From contig DPHB01000023.1 in NCBI GenBank assembly GCA_003521845.1, positions 1-7,304 of the forward strand: a stretch of DNA of 7,304 bases, given 5' to 3'. Origin of the DNA: Oceanospirillaceae bacterium (GTDB lineage: Bacteria > Pseudomonadota > Gammaproteobacteria > Pseudomonadales > Balneatricaceae). A program made the translations under genes and the position numbers. Within the stretch, counting starts at the first letter, position 1. The number at the start of each line of letters is the position of its first letter. Under the pieces are notes generated by a model, which worked only from the letters and a program-made list of their open reading frames with translations, did not search any database and was not told where the DNA came from. Positions 1-6,383 of the stretch are shown here, one piece after another.

Positions 1-26
1 CTAGTGAACTAGTGGCGATTCAATTA

Positions 27-35
27 TGCTAATAT
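27..35 (+). promoter_or_regulatory. possible extended -10 promoter element for the autotransporter gene
   Basis: The 120-bp leader contains TGC followed by TAATAT, which fits an extended -10 pattern, and a second AT-rich candidate (TATACA, 37-42) lies just downstream. No convincing -35 hexamer sits at the right distance from either. A start near position 42 would give a leader of about 80 nt. This is a pattern match only and could easily be chance in AT-rich DNA. A direct repeat CTAGTG (1-6 and 9-14) overlaps an ACTAGT palindrome (8-13) just upstream; I assign it no function. Confidence 0.22.
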
Positions 36-120
36 TTATACAACGAAAGGTAAGTTCAAATAAATACCATAATCAGACTTTGCCTCAATATCCAAGCGCT
101 CTTTCTATAAAGGTGAAGTC

Positions 121-201
121 ATGCTCCGCAAGAGATTATTTTTTAATGTGCTGACAAAGTCGGCACTCGTTATTCTTCTCGGTACCGCTCAATCTTATGC
201 C
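121..201 (+). other. Sec signal peptide coding segment
   Basis: It encodes residues 1-27: a positively charged start (R3, K4, R5), a short hydrophobic core around SALVILLG, and an S-Y-A motif preceding Ala28, which fits signal peptidase I. The Cys at position 29 is not in a good lipobox, because Tyr stands where Leu or Val is expected. Confidence 0.8.
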
Positions 202-2259
202 GCTTGTCTATTAGATGGCGCGACAAATACCACTTCCCAATTAACAAACAGTGATACCGCAAGTATTAGTGCTGCAGCGGGCAACAATTGGGATATCACC
301 AGTTGTGATGTTTCTGGTGTCACGGATATGTCATCGTTGTTCCGCACTGATTCCACTTTTAATCAGGATATTAGTGGCTGGGATGTGAGCAACGTTACAA
401 GCATGTATCAAATGTTTGAAGACGCGAACGCGTTCAACCAAGACATCAGCGGCTGGGATGTGTCTAGCGTTACTGACATGAAAAGGGTATTTAAGAAGGC
501 CTATGCCTTTAATCAAAACCTCAGTACATGGAATGTCAGTTCTGTCACTATTATGGAGTCGGCATTTGAATATGCGAGTGCCTTTAATCAGCCTCTGAAT
601 ACTTGGAATGTTGGCGCTGTAACCAACTTCGATTATATGCTGAAAGACACCCTGGTGTTCAACCAGTCGCTAAATCAATGGGCTACCAGTAGCGCCACAA
701 CCATGAGAGGCATGTTTAGAAATACCAGCGTGTTCAATCAAGATATCAGTAGTTGGAATACCAGTAGCGTTACGAATATGAAATGGCTGTTTATGAATGC
801 CGCTGCCTTTGATCAAAATATTGGTGCTTGGGATATGACCAGTGTCAGTAACTTGCGATCTTTTTCCACAGGTTCAGGCTTATCAAGAACAAATTATGAT
901 GCCATGCTCAATGCTTGGAGCCAACAAACGCTGTTAACCGGTGAGACAATTGATATTGGGACTACTCAATACTCAACCTTGAGCGCGACTGCCCGAGCAA
1001 GCATTATTTCTACCTATGCTTGGACTATTAATGATGGTGGTTTATACACCCCAAGCAGCCCTTTAGCAAAAGCCGATGTAGTCGGTTCGATCGAAGCTTG
1101 GACCAATATTGCCAGGCGCAATGCGCATAACACCACCAATACCATCACTAGCCGCCTAGATTTTTTGCGGCGCAACTATGGCCATTACAAGTTATCCCAT
1201 CAAGGTATTAATGTGAAGTTCGCTGATGTTACCCTTGATAAGGTGATGAATGGGGATGTGGCAACTTCGGGTGACTTAAAGACCGATATGGAGAACTTAG
1301 CCGCCGCTGGCCAGAACACGGGTGATCTAACAAATCAGGCAAGTTCAGTGGCCTCGGACTTGGCGTTTGATAGCGCGATAAGTATGCGCAAAGAAATCCT
1401 CTCTACTTTGAATCCCACTTCAAGTGAAAAAATTGGCCAATGGTCTATGTGGAGTGCTGGGCAGGTAACCCTTGGCAGCATCGATGTTTCTGCCACCGCG
1501 GCAAAGCAAGCCATTAGCGGCAATAGCATTACTTTGGGTATGGATAAGCCCATTAGCCAACACGAGCGTATTGGCTTTGCCCTCACTATGGCTAACGATG
1601 ATGTAGATGTCGGGACAGCCGGTAGTAGCGTGGATGCCGACAATTATGCGATGACTAGCTATGGCTCATTTATCTATCCTACTGTTACGCTTGAAGGCAT
1701 ATTTGGGTATGGCCAGCTTGACCTTACCAGTACCCGTGTTGATGGCATAGAGACATTGACGGGTAGCCGTAAAGGTAAGCAAATCTTTGCCTCAGTGGCG
1801 GTTAGAAGTAACCAATCCCGCCTGTCTGGCAACTTATCTATATCGCCTTATGCGCGCCTGGACGGGTCCTACAGCCGACTAAATAAGTTTACTGAAACAG
1901 GCGGGGCTAATGCCTTGACCTATAATCAACAAGCCATAACCACAGCTATGTTTGCGGCGGGTTTGGATGTCAATTATGAAACCTATGTCTATGGTGGCCT
2001 ATTGAAGCCCTATGCCAAGGTTGAATTTGGCTCGGACTTCTCGAGTGATAGTGATGCTAGTATGTATTACAACTCGGCAACGTCTACTGTGTATACGACA
2101 AGCATTGCGAGTCGTGATGATACGCGCTGGAAAACCGAATTAGGCACGGACTTTTTCTTCAGTAGCGGCGTTACTGGATCATTCTTCTACATACGAGAAA
2201 TGACTGGCAGTCAAGCTAGGTCGAATAGTGTTGGTTTACGTTTTTCTGGTGCCAAGTAA
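121..2259 (+). CDS. BspA-like (DUF285) repeat autotransporter surface protein
   Basis: Predicted type V-secreted surface protein of 712 aa. Residues 1-27 form a signal peptide: basic MLRKR, a hydrophobic stretch at 14-22, and SYA before the likely cleavage site. Residues 62-236 are seven 25-residue repeats of the pattern W-D/N-V-S-x-V-T-x-M-x3-F-x3-x-x-F-N-Q-D-I-S-x, typical of BspA-like/DUF285 leucine-rich-like proteins. An eighth degenerate unit (237-250) and a cap (about 254-307, LSRTNYDAML to WTINDGG) follow, as in other BspA-like proteins. Residues 310-435 are a linker; about 440-708 look like an autotransporter beta-barrel (WSMWSAGQVTLG start, alternating strands, VGLRF end). The start is supported by AAGGTGA 4 nt upstream of ATG. 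By family knowledge the barrel sits in the outer membrane and exposes the repeats. The role is unknown; adhesion or cell contact is a guess. Only two cysteines, C29 and C62, occur, so a disulfide near the N-terminus is possible. No protease or catalytic motif was seen. Confidence 0.9.
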   Translation: MLRKRLFFNVLTKSALVILLGTAQSYAACLLDGATNTTSQLTNSDTASISAAAGNNWDITSCDVSGVTDMSSLFRTDSTFNQDISGWDVSNVTSMYQMFEDANAFNQDISGWDVSSVTDMKRVFKKAYAFNQNLSTWNVSSVTIMESAFEYASAFNQPLNTWNVGAVTNFDYMLKDTLVFNQSLNQWATSSATTMRGMFRNTSVFNQDISSWNTSSVTNMKWLFMNAAAFDQNIGAWDMTSVSNLRSFSTGSGLSRTNYDAMLNAWSQQTLLTGETIDIGTTQYSTLSATARASIISTYAWTINDGGLYTPSSPLAKADVVGSIEAWTNIARRNAHNTTNTITSRLDFLRRNYGHYKLSHQGINVKFADVTLDKVMNGDVATSGDLKTDMENLAAAGQNTGDLTNQASSVASDLAFDSAISMRKEILSTLNPTSSEKIGQWSMWSAGQVTLGSIDVSATAAKQAISGNSITLGMDKPISQHERIGFALTMANDDVDVGTAGSSVDADNYAMTSYGSFIYPTVTLEGIFGYGQLDLTSTRVDGIETLTGSRKGKQIFASVAVRSNQSRLSGNLSISPYARLDGSYSRLNKFTETGGANALTYNQQAITTAMFAAGLDVNYETYVYGGLLKPYAKVEFGSDFSSDSDASMYYNSATSTVYTTSIASRDDTRWKTELGTDFFFSSGVTGSFFYIREMTGSQARSNSVGLRFSGAK
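304..828 (+). repeat. seven tandem 75-bp (25-aa) DUF285 repeats
   Basis: In-frame tandem repeats cover residues 62-236. Trp recurs exactly every 25 residues (87, 112, 137, 162, 187, 212, 237); the first unit has Cys62 in the Trp position. The conserved core is V-S/T-S-V-T-x-M in the first part and A-F-N-Q-D-I-S in the second. The DNA copies are much more different from one another than the proteins, with synonymous third-position changes, so these are old or actively diversified repeats and not a fresh expansion. A degenerate eighth unit runs to about 870. Confidence 0.92.
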
Positions 2260-2300
2260 GTTAACAAGGTGTCGTAAACAAAAGGAATGCGTTGCGCTAC

Positions 2301-2329
2301 TTTACGCTGTAACATAGGTTCATTGTTAT
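2301..2329 (+). promoter_or_regulatory. possible promoter before the amino-acid exporter
   Basis: Within the 94-bp gap after the autotransporter stop, TTTACG (2301-2306) and TGTTAT (2324-2329) each match the sigma-70 consensus at four of six positions and are spaced by 17 bp. This would place transcription start near 2336, leaving a very short leader with AGGG upstream of ATG. No rho-independent terminator for the upstream gene is visible in the gap. Weak matches only; readthrough from the upstream gene is the alternative. Confidence 0.22.
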
Positions 2330-2353
2330 CTATAAGTTGTTAGTTAGGGCCTT

Positions 2354-2959
2354 ATGTTAATCGCTTTTGTCACGGGGTTTGTTGCAAGTTTGGCGCTAAT
2401 TGTCGCTATCGGTGCGCAAAATGCATTTATCTTGCGGCAAGGGTTGTTACGCGAGCATGTGCTGCCACTGGTTTTATTTTGCGCTGTCGTGGATGGCCTA
2501 TTGATTCTTGCTGGCGTGGCGGGTTTGGGGGCGGTGATTGAAGCCGAGCCGTTGGCGCTAAACCTTATTCGTTACGGCGGTGCGGCCTATTTGGCTTATC
2601 ATGGCTATGACGCTATCAAGCGTATGCGCCATGCCGAACATATGTCAGTTACAGCAGGTAGCGGCACAACCTTGAAAGCGGCTTTGCTCACCGTAGCCGG
2701 TTTTACTTTTCTTAATCCCCATGTGTATTTGGATACCTTAATTTTGCTGGGCGCCTTAGCCAATCAGGCGGGTGAGGCGCGCTGGGTATTTGCTGCCGGT
2801 GCAGTATTGGCCAGTTTTGTGTGGTTTTTCGGTTTGGGCTATGGCGCCCGTTTATTGACGCCGGTATTTGCCCAGCCTAAAGCCTGGCAGGTGCTCGATG
2901 GTTTTATCGCCTTTGTGATGTTTACCTTAGCCCTGACGCTGTTGTTCACGCAGCTATAG
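2354..2959 (+). CDS. argO: LysE/ArgO family amino-acid exporter
   Basis: Inner-membrane exporter of 201 aa, a normal length for the LysE/ArgO family, whose characterised members export basic amino acids (arginine, lysine). About six hydrophobic segments can be seen, roughly at residues 3-25, 36-62, 68-84, 107-135, 143-168 and 178-200. Family hallmarks are GAQNAF (20-25) followed by RQG (28-30) in the first segment, an acidic residue in the second (D47), and NPHVYLD (121-127), plus ASFVWFFGL (153-161), which closely resembles E. coli ArgO. The ATG start gives a natural N-terminus; the ribosome site (AGGG, 4 nt away) is weak. The stop TAG overlaps the stop of thiF on the other strand. The ArgP/LysG-type regulator that often neighbours this gene is not present here. 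Substrate is inferred from family; other amino acids are possible. Confidence 0.88.
   Translation: MLIAFVTGFVASLALIVAIGAQNAFILRQGLLREHVLPLVLFCAVVDGLLILAGVAGLGAVIEAEPLALNLIRYGGAAYLAYHGYDAIKRMRHAEHMSVTAGSGTTLKAALLTVAGFTFLNPHVYLDTLILLGALANQAGEARWVFAAGAVLASFVWFFGLGYGARLLTPVFAQPKAWQVLDGFIAFVMFTLALTLLFTQL
2954..2959. other. shared palindromic stop-codon overlap of convergent genes
   Basis: The hexamer CTATAG is its own reverse complement. Read on plus it is Leu-stop for the exporter; read on minus it is Leu-stop for thiF. Both genes therefore end in the same two codons over the same 6 bp. There is no intergenic space and no clear terminator hairpin, so transcripts from both sides must end inside, or run into, the opposite gene. 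Confidence 0.95.
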
Positions 2960-4057
2960 TTTTTCGGTCCCACCTTTTAGAGAATACAACTGGCAATGGT
3001 TTAGAATGTCAGGCTGATCGGCAATTAGCTGCTCTAGAGCATAGAGGCTGCGTTTACCCGTTTGACAGTAGAATACATAGGTTGCCTTGGCTTGCACTAT
3101 TAACTCGGTCTTGAGGCGCGATAAAGGTATGTTTGTACCACCAATGTTGTGCTTTTTATGTTCTTCCTCCTGCCGCACATCTATTAACATGACATTCGTT
3201 GAGCGCTGCAGGTCGGCCAAGTCCTGGGCGGATAATTGCTGCCTAGCAAGGTCAGCGGTGGGCCTTGCATGATAATCCTTTTGCAGTTCTTCTGCCGTGG
3301 CGTGGCCGTGGCATAGTTTGCAGTTTGGGGCTTTAGCCAGCTCGATGGTGCGTACTTGTAAGGGCCAGTTGTTCACTCGCGTTAGCTGGTTATTAGCAGG
3401 CAGATTAACACCACTCAGGTATTGCATGGCCAAACTCGCCTGCATGCTGCCTAGCATGCCGGGTAAAACACCTAATACACCGGCTTGGTTACAATCTAGC
3501 GCCGAGTTTAACTGCGGGAACAGGCAGCGAAAACAGGAATACTGGGGCTGTAATAGGGCCACCTGTCCTTGCTGTTGCAACACGCTGGCGTAGATCCAAG
3601 CTGTGTCGTGCTGATGACAGGTATCGTTGATGAGGTAGCGGGCGTAGAAATTGTCGCTACAATCGATGACTAGATCTGCCGGTTGCAGAATCTGCACGGC
3701 ATTGGTATCGGTTAGTGTGTGGGCTATGGCGGTTATTTGTAGCTGACTATTACGTTGTGTTAAATGCTCTGCTGCGGCCACGGCCTTGTTGCTGCCTATA
3801 TTGGCTTCGGTAAATAAAACCTGGCGCTGCAAGTTGGACAAACTGACTTCATCACCATCCACCAAGGTGATCTGGCCCACCCCAGCGGCCGCCAAATAAA
3901 GTGCCACTGGGCAACCTAGGCCGCCTACTTCCACGATAACTACGTGAGCTTGGCTTAGCTTAGCCTGGCCAACACGGCCAAAATTGGGTAGTTGAAGGTG
4001 GCGTTGATAACGCTCTAAATCTATATCGGTTAGTGTTGGTTGGGGTTGGCTAGTCAT
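2954..4057 (-). CDS. thiF: ThiF sulfur-carrier adenylyltransferase with C-terminal rhodanese domain
   Basis: E1-like enzyme of 367 aa that adenylates the C-terminal glycine of ThiS, the activation step for sulfur transfer in thiazole synthesis. Residues 10-255 are the ThiF/MoeB domain: LERYQRHLQL start, glycine motif at 43-48, acidic VDGDEV (66-71), SNLQRQ (74-79), K91, IDCSDN (131-136), zinc-type pairs CFRC (175-178) and CKLC (246-249), and C189 in a DCNQAGVLG context matching the E. coli ThiF cysteine that bonds to ThiS. Residues about 280-367 are a rhodanese domain with loop CQTGKRS (331-337), C331 being the likely persulfide site. Oddities: the glycine motif reads E-V-G-G-L-G, with Glu43 where Gly is expected, and the rhodanese ends at LKGGTEKL without the usual GGI-x-AW tail. 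ATG overlaps the end of thiDE by 8 bp with AGGA upstream. A MoeB-type role is possible by sequence alone; the operon favours ThiF. Confidence 0.93.
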   Translation of the reverse strand: MTSQPQPTLTDIDLERYQRHLQLPNFGRVGQAKLSQAHVVIVEVGGLGCPVALYLAAAGVGQITLVDGDEVSLSNLQRQVLFTEANIGSNKAVAAAEHLTQRNSQLQITAIAHTLTDTNAVQILQPADLVIDCSDNFYARYLINDTCHQHDTAWIYASVLQQQGQVALLQPQYSCFRCLFPQLNSALDCNQAGVLGVLPGMLGSMQASLAMQYLSGVNLPANNQLTRVNNWPLQVRTIELAKAPNCKLCHGHATAEELQKDYHARPTADLARQQLSAQDLADLQRSTNVMLIDVRQEEEHKKHNIGGTNIPLSRLKTELIVQAKATYVFYCQTGKRSLYALEQLIADQPDILNHCQLYSLKGGTEKL

Positions 4058-5594
4058 TCGTTTTACTTCCTAGGGCCTGTTGCGGCCTGTTTAGCGCGAT
4101 CATTTGTTGCAGTTCTTGGCTGGCCTTTTCTGGGTCTGGGTTTTGCGTGATGGCCGTGATCAGGGCGATACCGCTCACCCCGGTGCTGGCTATTGCCTCG
4201 ATATTATTAGCATCAATACCGGCGATGGCTACCAAAGGCTGCTGTGTGAGGCTAGCGCACCAGTAGTCCAAGCCTGCCATACCATAAGGAATCCACGGCA
4301 TTTGCTTGGTTGTGGTAGCAAAGATAGGGCCGCAGGCAATATAGGATGGTTTGATGCTTAGGGTGCGCGCTATCTCAAAGTGGCAGTGATTGCTGATACC
4401 TAAGCGTAAACCTGCTTTGGCAATGGCCGCCAAATCCGCCGTCGCTAGGTCTTCCTGTCCTAGGTGTACACCATAGGCGCCTGCAGCAATGGCTTGCTGC
4501 CAATAGTCATTGATAAACAAGCGGCAATGGTAGGTTTTGGCCAGCGCTACCGCGTCGGCTATTTCCTTTTGTAGGGGTTTACCAGAAAGGTGTTTGACGC
4601 GTAGCTGTGCGGTACTAATGCCAATGGGCAAAAGGCGTGCTAGCCAGGCGGCACTGTCAACGATGGGATAAAGGCCTAGGGCGTCAGGTTCGCCATGGCC
4701 GCTGCAGCTAGAAAAATCTAGGCCCTCAAGCGGCAGCTCAGGTGCGGCAAACTGGGGCCAATGCCTGCTCGGGAACCCTTGGGGTATTAGGCAGCCTTTT
4801 ACGTCATTGATAGCGCTTGCCGCCGTTAAGGCTTCTTGCAAAATCATCTTACTGATCACTAAGGCATCCCGAATTTCATAGCCCAAGGCCAATAAGCTGG
4901 CCAAGCTTGAGGCCAGGGCACAACCGGTACCACGAGTATGGGGTGTGGTTAGGCGTGGTTGGCTAAGGCTGAAGGTGGTGTTAGGGCCACAAATATAGTC
5001 CGTGACCTGATTGTTTGCAGTCGGCAGCTGATGCCCTCCTTTGAGCACCACCCATGGCAAGCCTAAGGCCTGTAGCTGTCGAGCGTAATGCCAGCTAGCC
5101 TCAGCGTTTTGAATGCCTAGTAAACTGGCAGCTTCTGGCACGTTAGGTGTGACGATGGCGCAGAGGGGGAGTAGATGCAGGCGTATGGCATCCAATATGG
5201 CTTGGTTGCTCGTAGCAGCGCCACTAGTGGTGGCCAAAACAGGGTCGAAGACGATAGGTAGGTCATAGCATTGAAGCATTTTAGCCACAAGTATCACTTG
5301 GCTCACACTGACCAGCATGCCAATTTTTATGGCTTGTGGCTGTAGGCTCAGGCCAGCCTCGATTTGTGAGCCTAATGCGATATCAGAAACCGGGTTGAGG
5401 GCGGTTAAGGCAGCGTTGGTTTGTGCTGTTACGGCGGTAATCGCGGTCGCGCAATGTACTTGCAGTGCTTGCGCACAGCGGCTGTCCATCTGTATGCCAG
5501 CTAGGCCGGCCGAGTCGCTGCCACCAATGCACAGGATAACGGCACGTTGGGGTTGCTGGGGCGGCAGGCAATGGGTAGTAATGGGGTAGTGCAT
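4050..5594 (-). CDS. thiDE: bifunctional HMP(-P) kinase / thiamine-phosphate synthase (ThiD-ThiE fusion)
   Basis: Cytoplasmic fusion that phosphorylates HMP to HMP-PP (ThiD) and couples it to thiazole phosphate to give thiamine monophosphate (ThiE). Numbering here is from an upstream TTG at 5609 (519 aa); from the ATG used it is 514 aa. ThiD spans about 22-275: GGSDSAGLAGIQMD (29-42), KIGML (95-99), TPNVPEA (154-160), LKGGH (189-193) and the anion-hole HTRGTGC (224-230) with likely catalytic C230. A 30-residue linker follows. ThiE spans about 310-505: LGLYPIVDS, QLRVK (335-339), FINDYW (365-370), GVHLGQEDL (380-388), TKQMP (434-438), AIAGID (461-466). Start: ATG 5594 lies 2 nt after the thiG stop and shares a 12-bp context with the thiS start, but TTG 5609 has AGGA 8 nt upstream and would overlap thiG by 13 bp. 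Either is plausible. The second ThiD glycine motif position is Leu (AGLAG) where Gly is common; otherwise both halves look intact. Confidence 0.95.
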   Translation of the reverse strand: MHYPITTHCLPPQQPQRAVILCIGGSDSAGLAGIQMDSRCAQALQVHCATAITAVTAQTNAALTALNPVSDIALGSQIEAGLSLQPQAIKIGMLVSVSQVILVAKMLQCYDLPIVFDPVLATTSGAATSNQAILDAIRLHLLPLCAIVTPNVPEAASLLGIQNAEASWHYARQLQALGLPWVVLKGGHQLPTANNQVTDYICGPNTTFSLSQPRLTTPHTRGTGCALASSLASLLALGYEIRDALVISKMILQEALTAASAINDVKGCLIPQGFPSRHWPQFAAPELPLEGLDFSSCSGHGEPDALGLYPIVDSAAWLARLLPIGISTAQLRVKHLSGKPLQKEIADAVALAKTYHCRLFINDYWQQAIAAGAYGVHLGQEDLATADLAAIAKAGLRLGISNHCHFEIARTLSIKPSYIACGPIFATTTKQMPWIPYGMAGLDYWCASLTQQPLVAIAGIDANNIEAIASTGVSGIALITAITQNPDPEKASQELQQMIALNRPQQALGSKTND

Positions 5595-5601
5595 AGCTAT
5601 T
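5590..5601 (-). repeat. 12-bp start-site repeat, thiDE copy
   Basis: AATAGCTATGCA (minus strand) spans the thiG stop codon TAG and the ATG proposed for thiDE. The identical 12-mer surrounds the thiS start at 6580-6591. It supports ATG 5594 as a real initiation site, although no purine-rich Shine-Dalgarno lies directly upstream. Confidence 0.6.
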
Positions 5602-6382
5602 GATGCCAAAACGGCGTTCCTAAGGTGGGTGTGCTGGGTTTGGCTGTGTCACTGCTGGGGATAATGCCGGCCTCAAAAGCATAGCGACCCGCTTCGACGC
5701 CAGCAGCAAAGGCTCTGGCCATGGTAACGGGGTCTGGTGAGCGCGCTATGGCGGTGTTAAGTAAGACAGCATCATAGCCTAGTTCCAAAGCCTGGGCGGC
5801 GTCGGAGGGTTTGCCGATGCCAGCATCCACAATCAGGGTGATATCCGGTAGGCGCTGGCGTAGGTTGTTGAGGGCATAGGGATTTATCAGCCCCTTGCCG
5901 GTGCCGATGGGTGCCCCCCATGGCATAAGAATGCGGCAACCTGCTGCTACGAGTTTTTCACATAGCACCAGATCATCTGTACAGTAGGGGAATACCTCGA
6001 AGCCCTGGCTGACCAGCTCTTGGGTGGCCTCTAGCAAAGCAAAAGGGTCGGGTTGCAGGCTGTATTCGTCACCGATCACTTCTAGCTTTATCCACTGGGT
6101 GCCAAATAGCTCGCGGGCCATGCAGGCCGTGGTAATCGCCTCTTTGGCGCTATGGCAGCCTGCCGTGTTGGGTAGTATGTTTAGCTCTAGTTGACGTAGC
6201 ATTTGCCAAAACTGATGGCCGCCGTCGCCGGCGTTTGAGCCAGCTGCTTGGCGGCGTAAGGATACGGTCACGACATCGGATTTGGCGGCCCGAATGGCGT
6301 CTTGCATGATGTTGGGAGAGGGGTATAAGGCCGAGCCAATAAGTAGTCGGCTGTTAATTTCCTTATCTGCGAGTTGCCACAT
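5597..6382 (-). CDS. thiG: thiazole synthase ThiG
   Basis: Thiazole synthase of 261 aa, cytoplasmic, a TIM-barrel by family. It condenses 1-deoxy-D-xylulose 5-phosphate, dehydroglycine from ThiO and sulfur from ThiS thiocarboxylate into the thiazole phosphate. The whole length matches the family: SRLLIGSALYPSP near the N-terminus, SLRR (41-44), LPNTAGC (70-76), WIKLEVIGD (97-105) with K99 aligned to the Schiff-base lysine, LQPDPF (109-114), MPWGAPIG (153-160), VDAGIG (185-190), LLNTAIA (207-213) and VEAGR (229-233). The reading frame is open further upstream (to 6490), but that part overlaps thiS and is not ThiG-like; ATG 6382 is preceded by a perfect AAGGAGGT, so I chose it. It starts 1 bp after the thiS stop. 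The C-terminus PSTPTLGTPF and the SLRR motif resemble the ThiG subtype I recall from alphaproteobacterial thiOSG operons rather than that of E. coli, which fits the presence of ThiO. Confidence 0.97.
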   Translation of the reverse strand: MWQLADKEINSRLLIGSALYPSPNIMQDAIRAAKSDVVTVSLRRQAAGSNAGDGGHQFWQMLRQLELNILPNTAGCHSAKEAITTACMARELFGTQWIKLEVIGDEYSLQPDPFALLEATQELVSQGFEVFPYCTDDLVLCEKLVAAGCRILMPWGAPIGTGKGLINPYALNNLRQRLPDITLIVDAGIGKPSDAAQALELGYDAVLLNTAIARSPDPVTMARAFAAGVEAGRYAFEAGIIPSSDTAKPSTPTLGTPFWHQ

Positions 6383-6383
6383 A

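Noticed and set aside
199..210. Cys29 as a lipoprotein attachment site
   Set aside because: The preceding residues are Y-A-A; a lipobox needs Leu, Val or Ile at the first position. Autotransporters are also normally cut by signal peptidase I, and S-Y-A fits that.
304..828. Tandem repeats as a CRISPR array or satellite
   Set aside because: The 75-bp units are in frame, encode a conserved protein repeat, and have no spacer structure.
2288..2316. Terminator hairpin after the autotransporter gene
   Set aside because: GTTGCGC and GCTGTAAC pair imperfectly, and no U-run follows.
2938..2966. Rho-independent terminator after the exporter
   Set aside because: GCTG...CAGC forms only a 4-bp stem with a 9-nt loop, and the TTTTT run begins 5 nt later; too weak to call.
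3087..3593. Plus-strand open frames of 61 and 98 aa inside thiF
   Set aside because: They are opposite-strand shadows of a well-supported gene, rich in Cys and Trp, with no family resemblance.
4104..5589. Plus-strand frames of 85 and 90 aa and a minus-strand frame of 62 aa inside thiDE
   Set aside because: All lie within conserved ThiD or ThiE coding sequence, and no ribosome site or recognisable product was seen.
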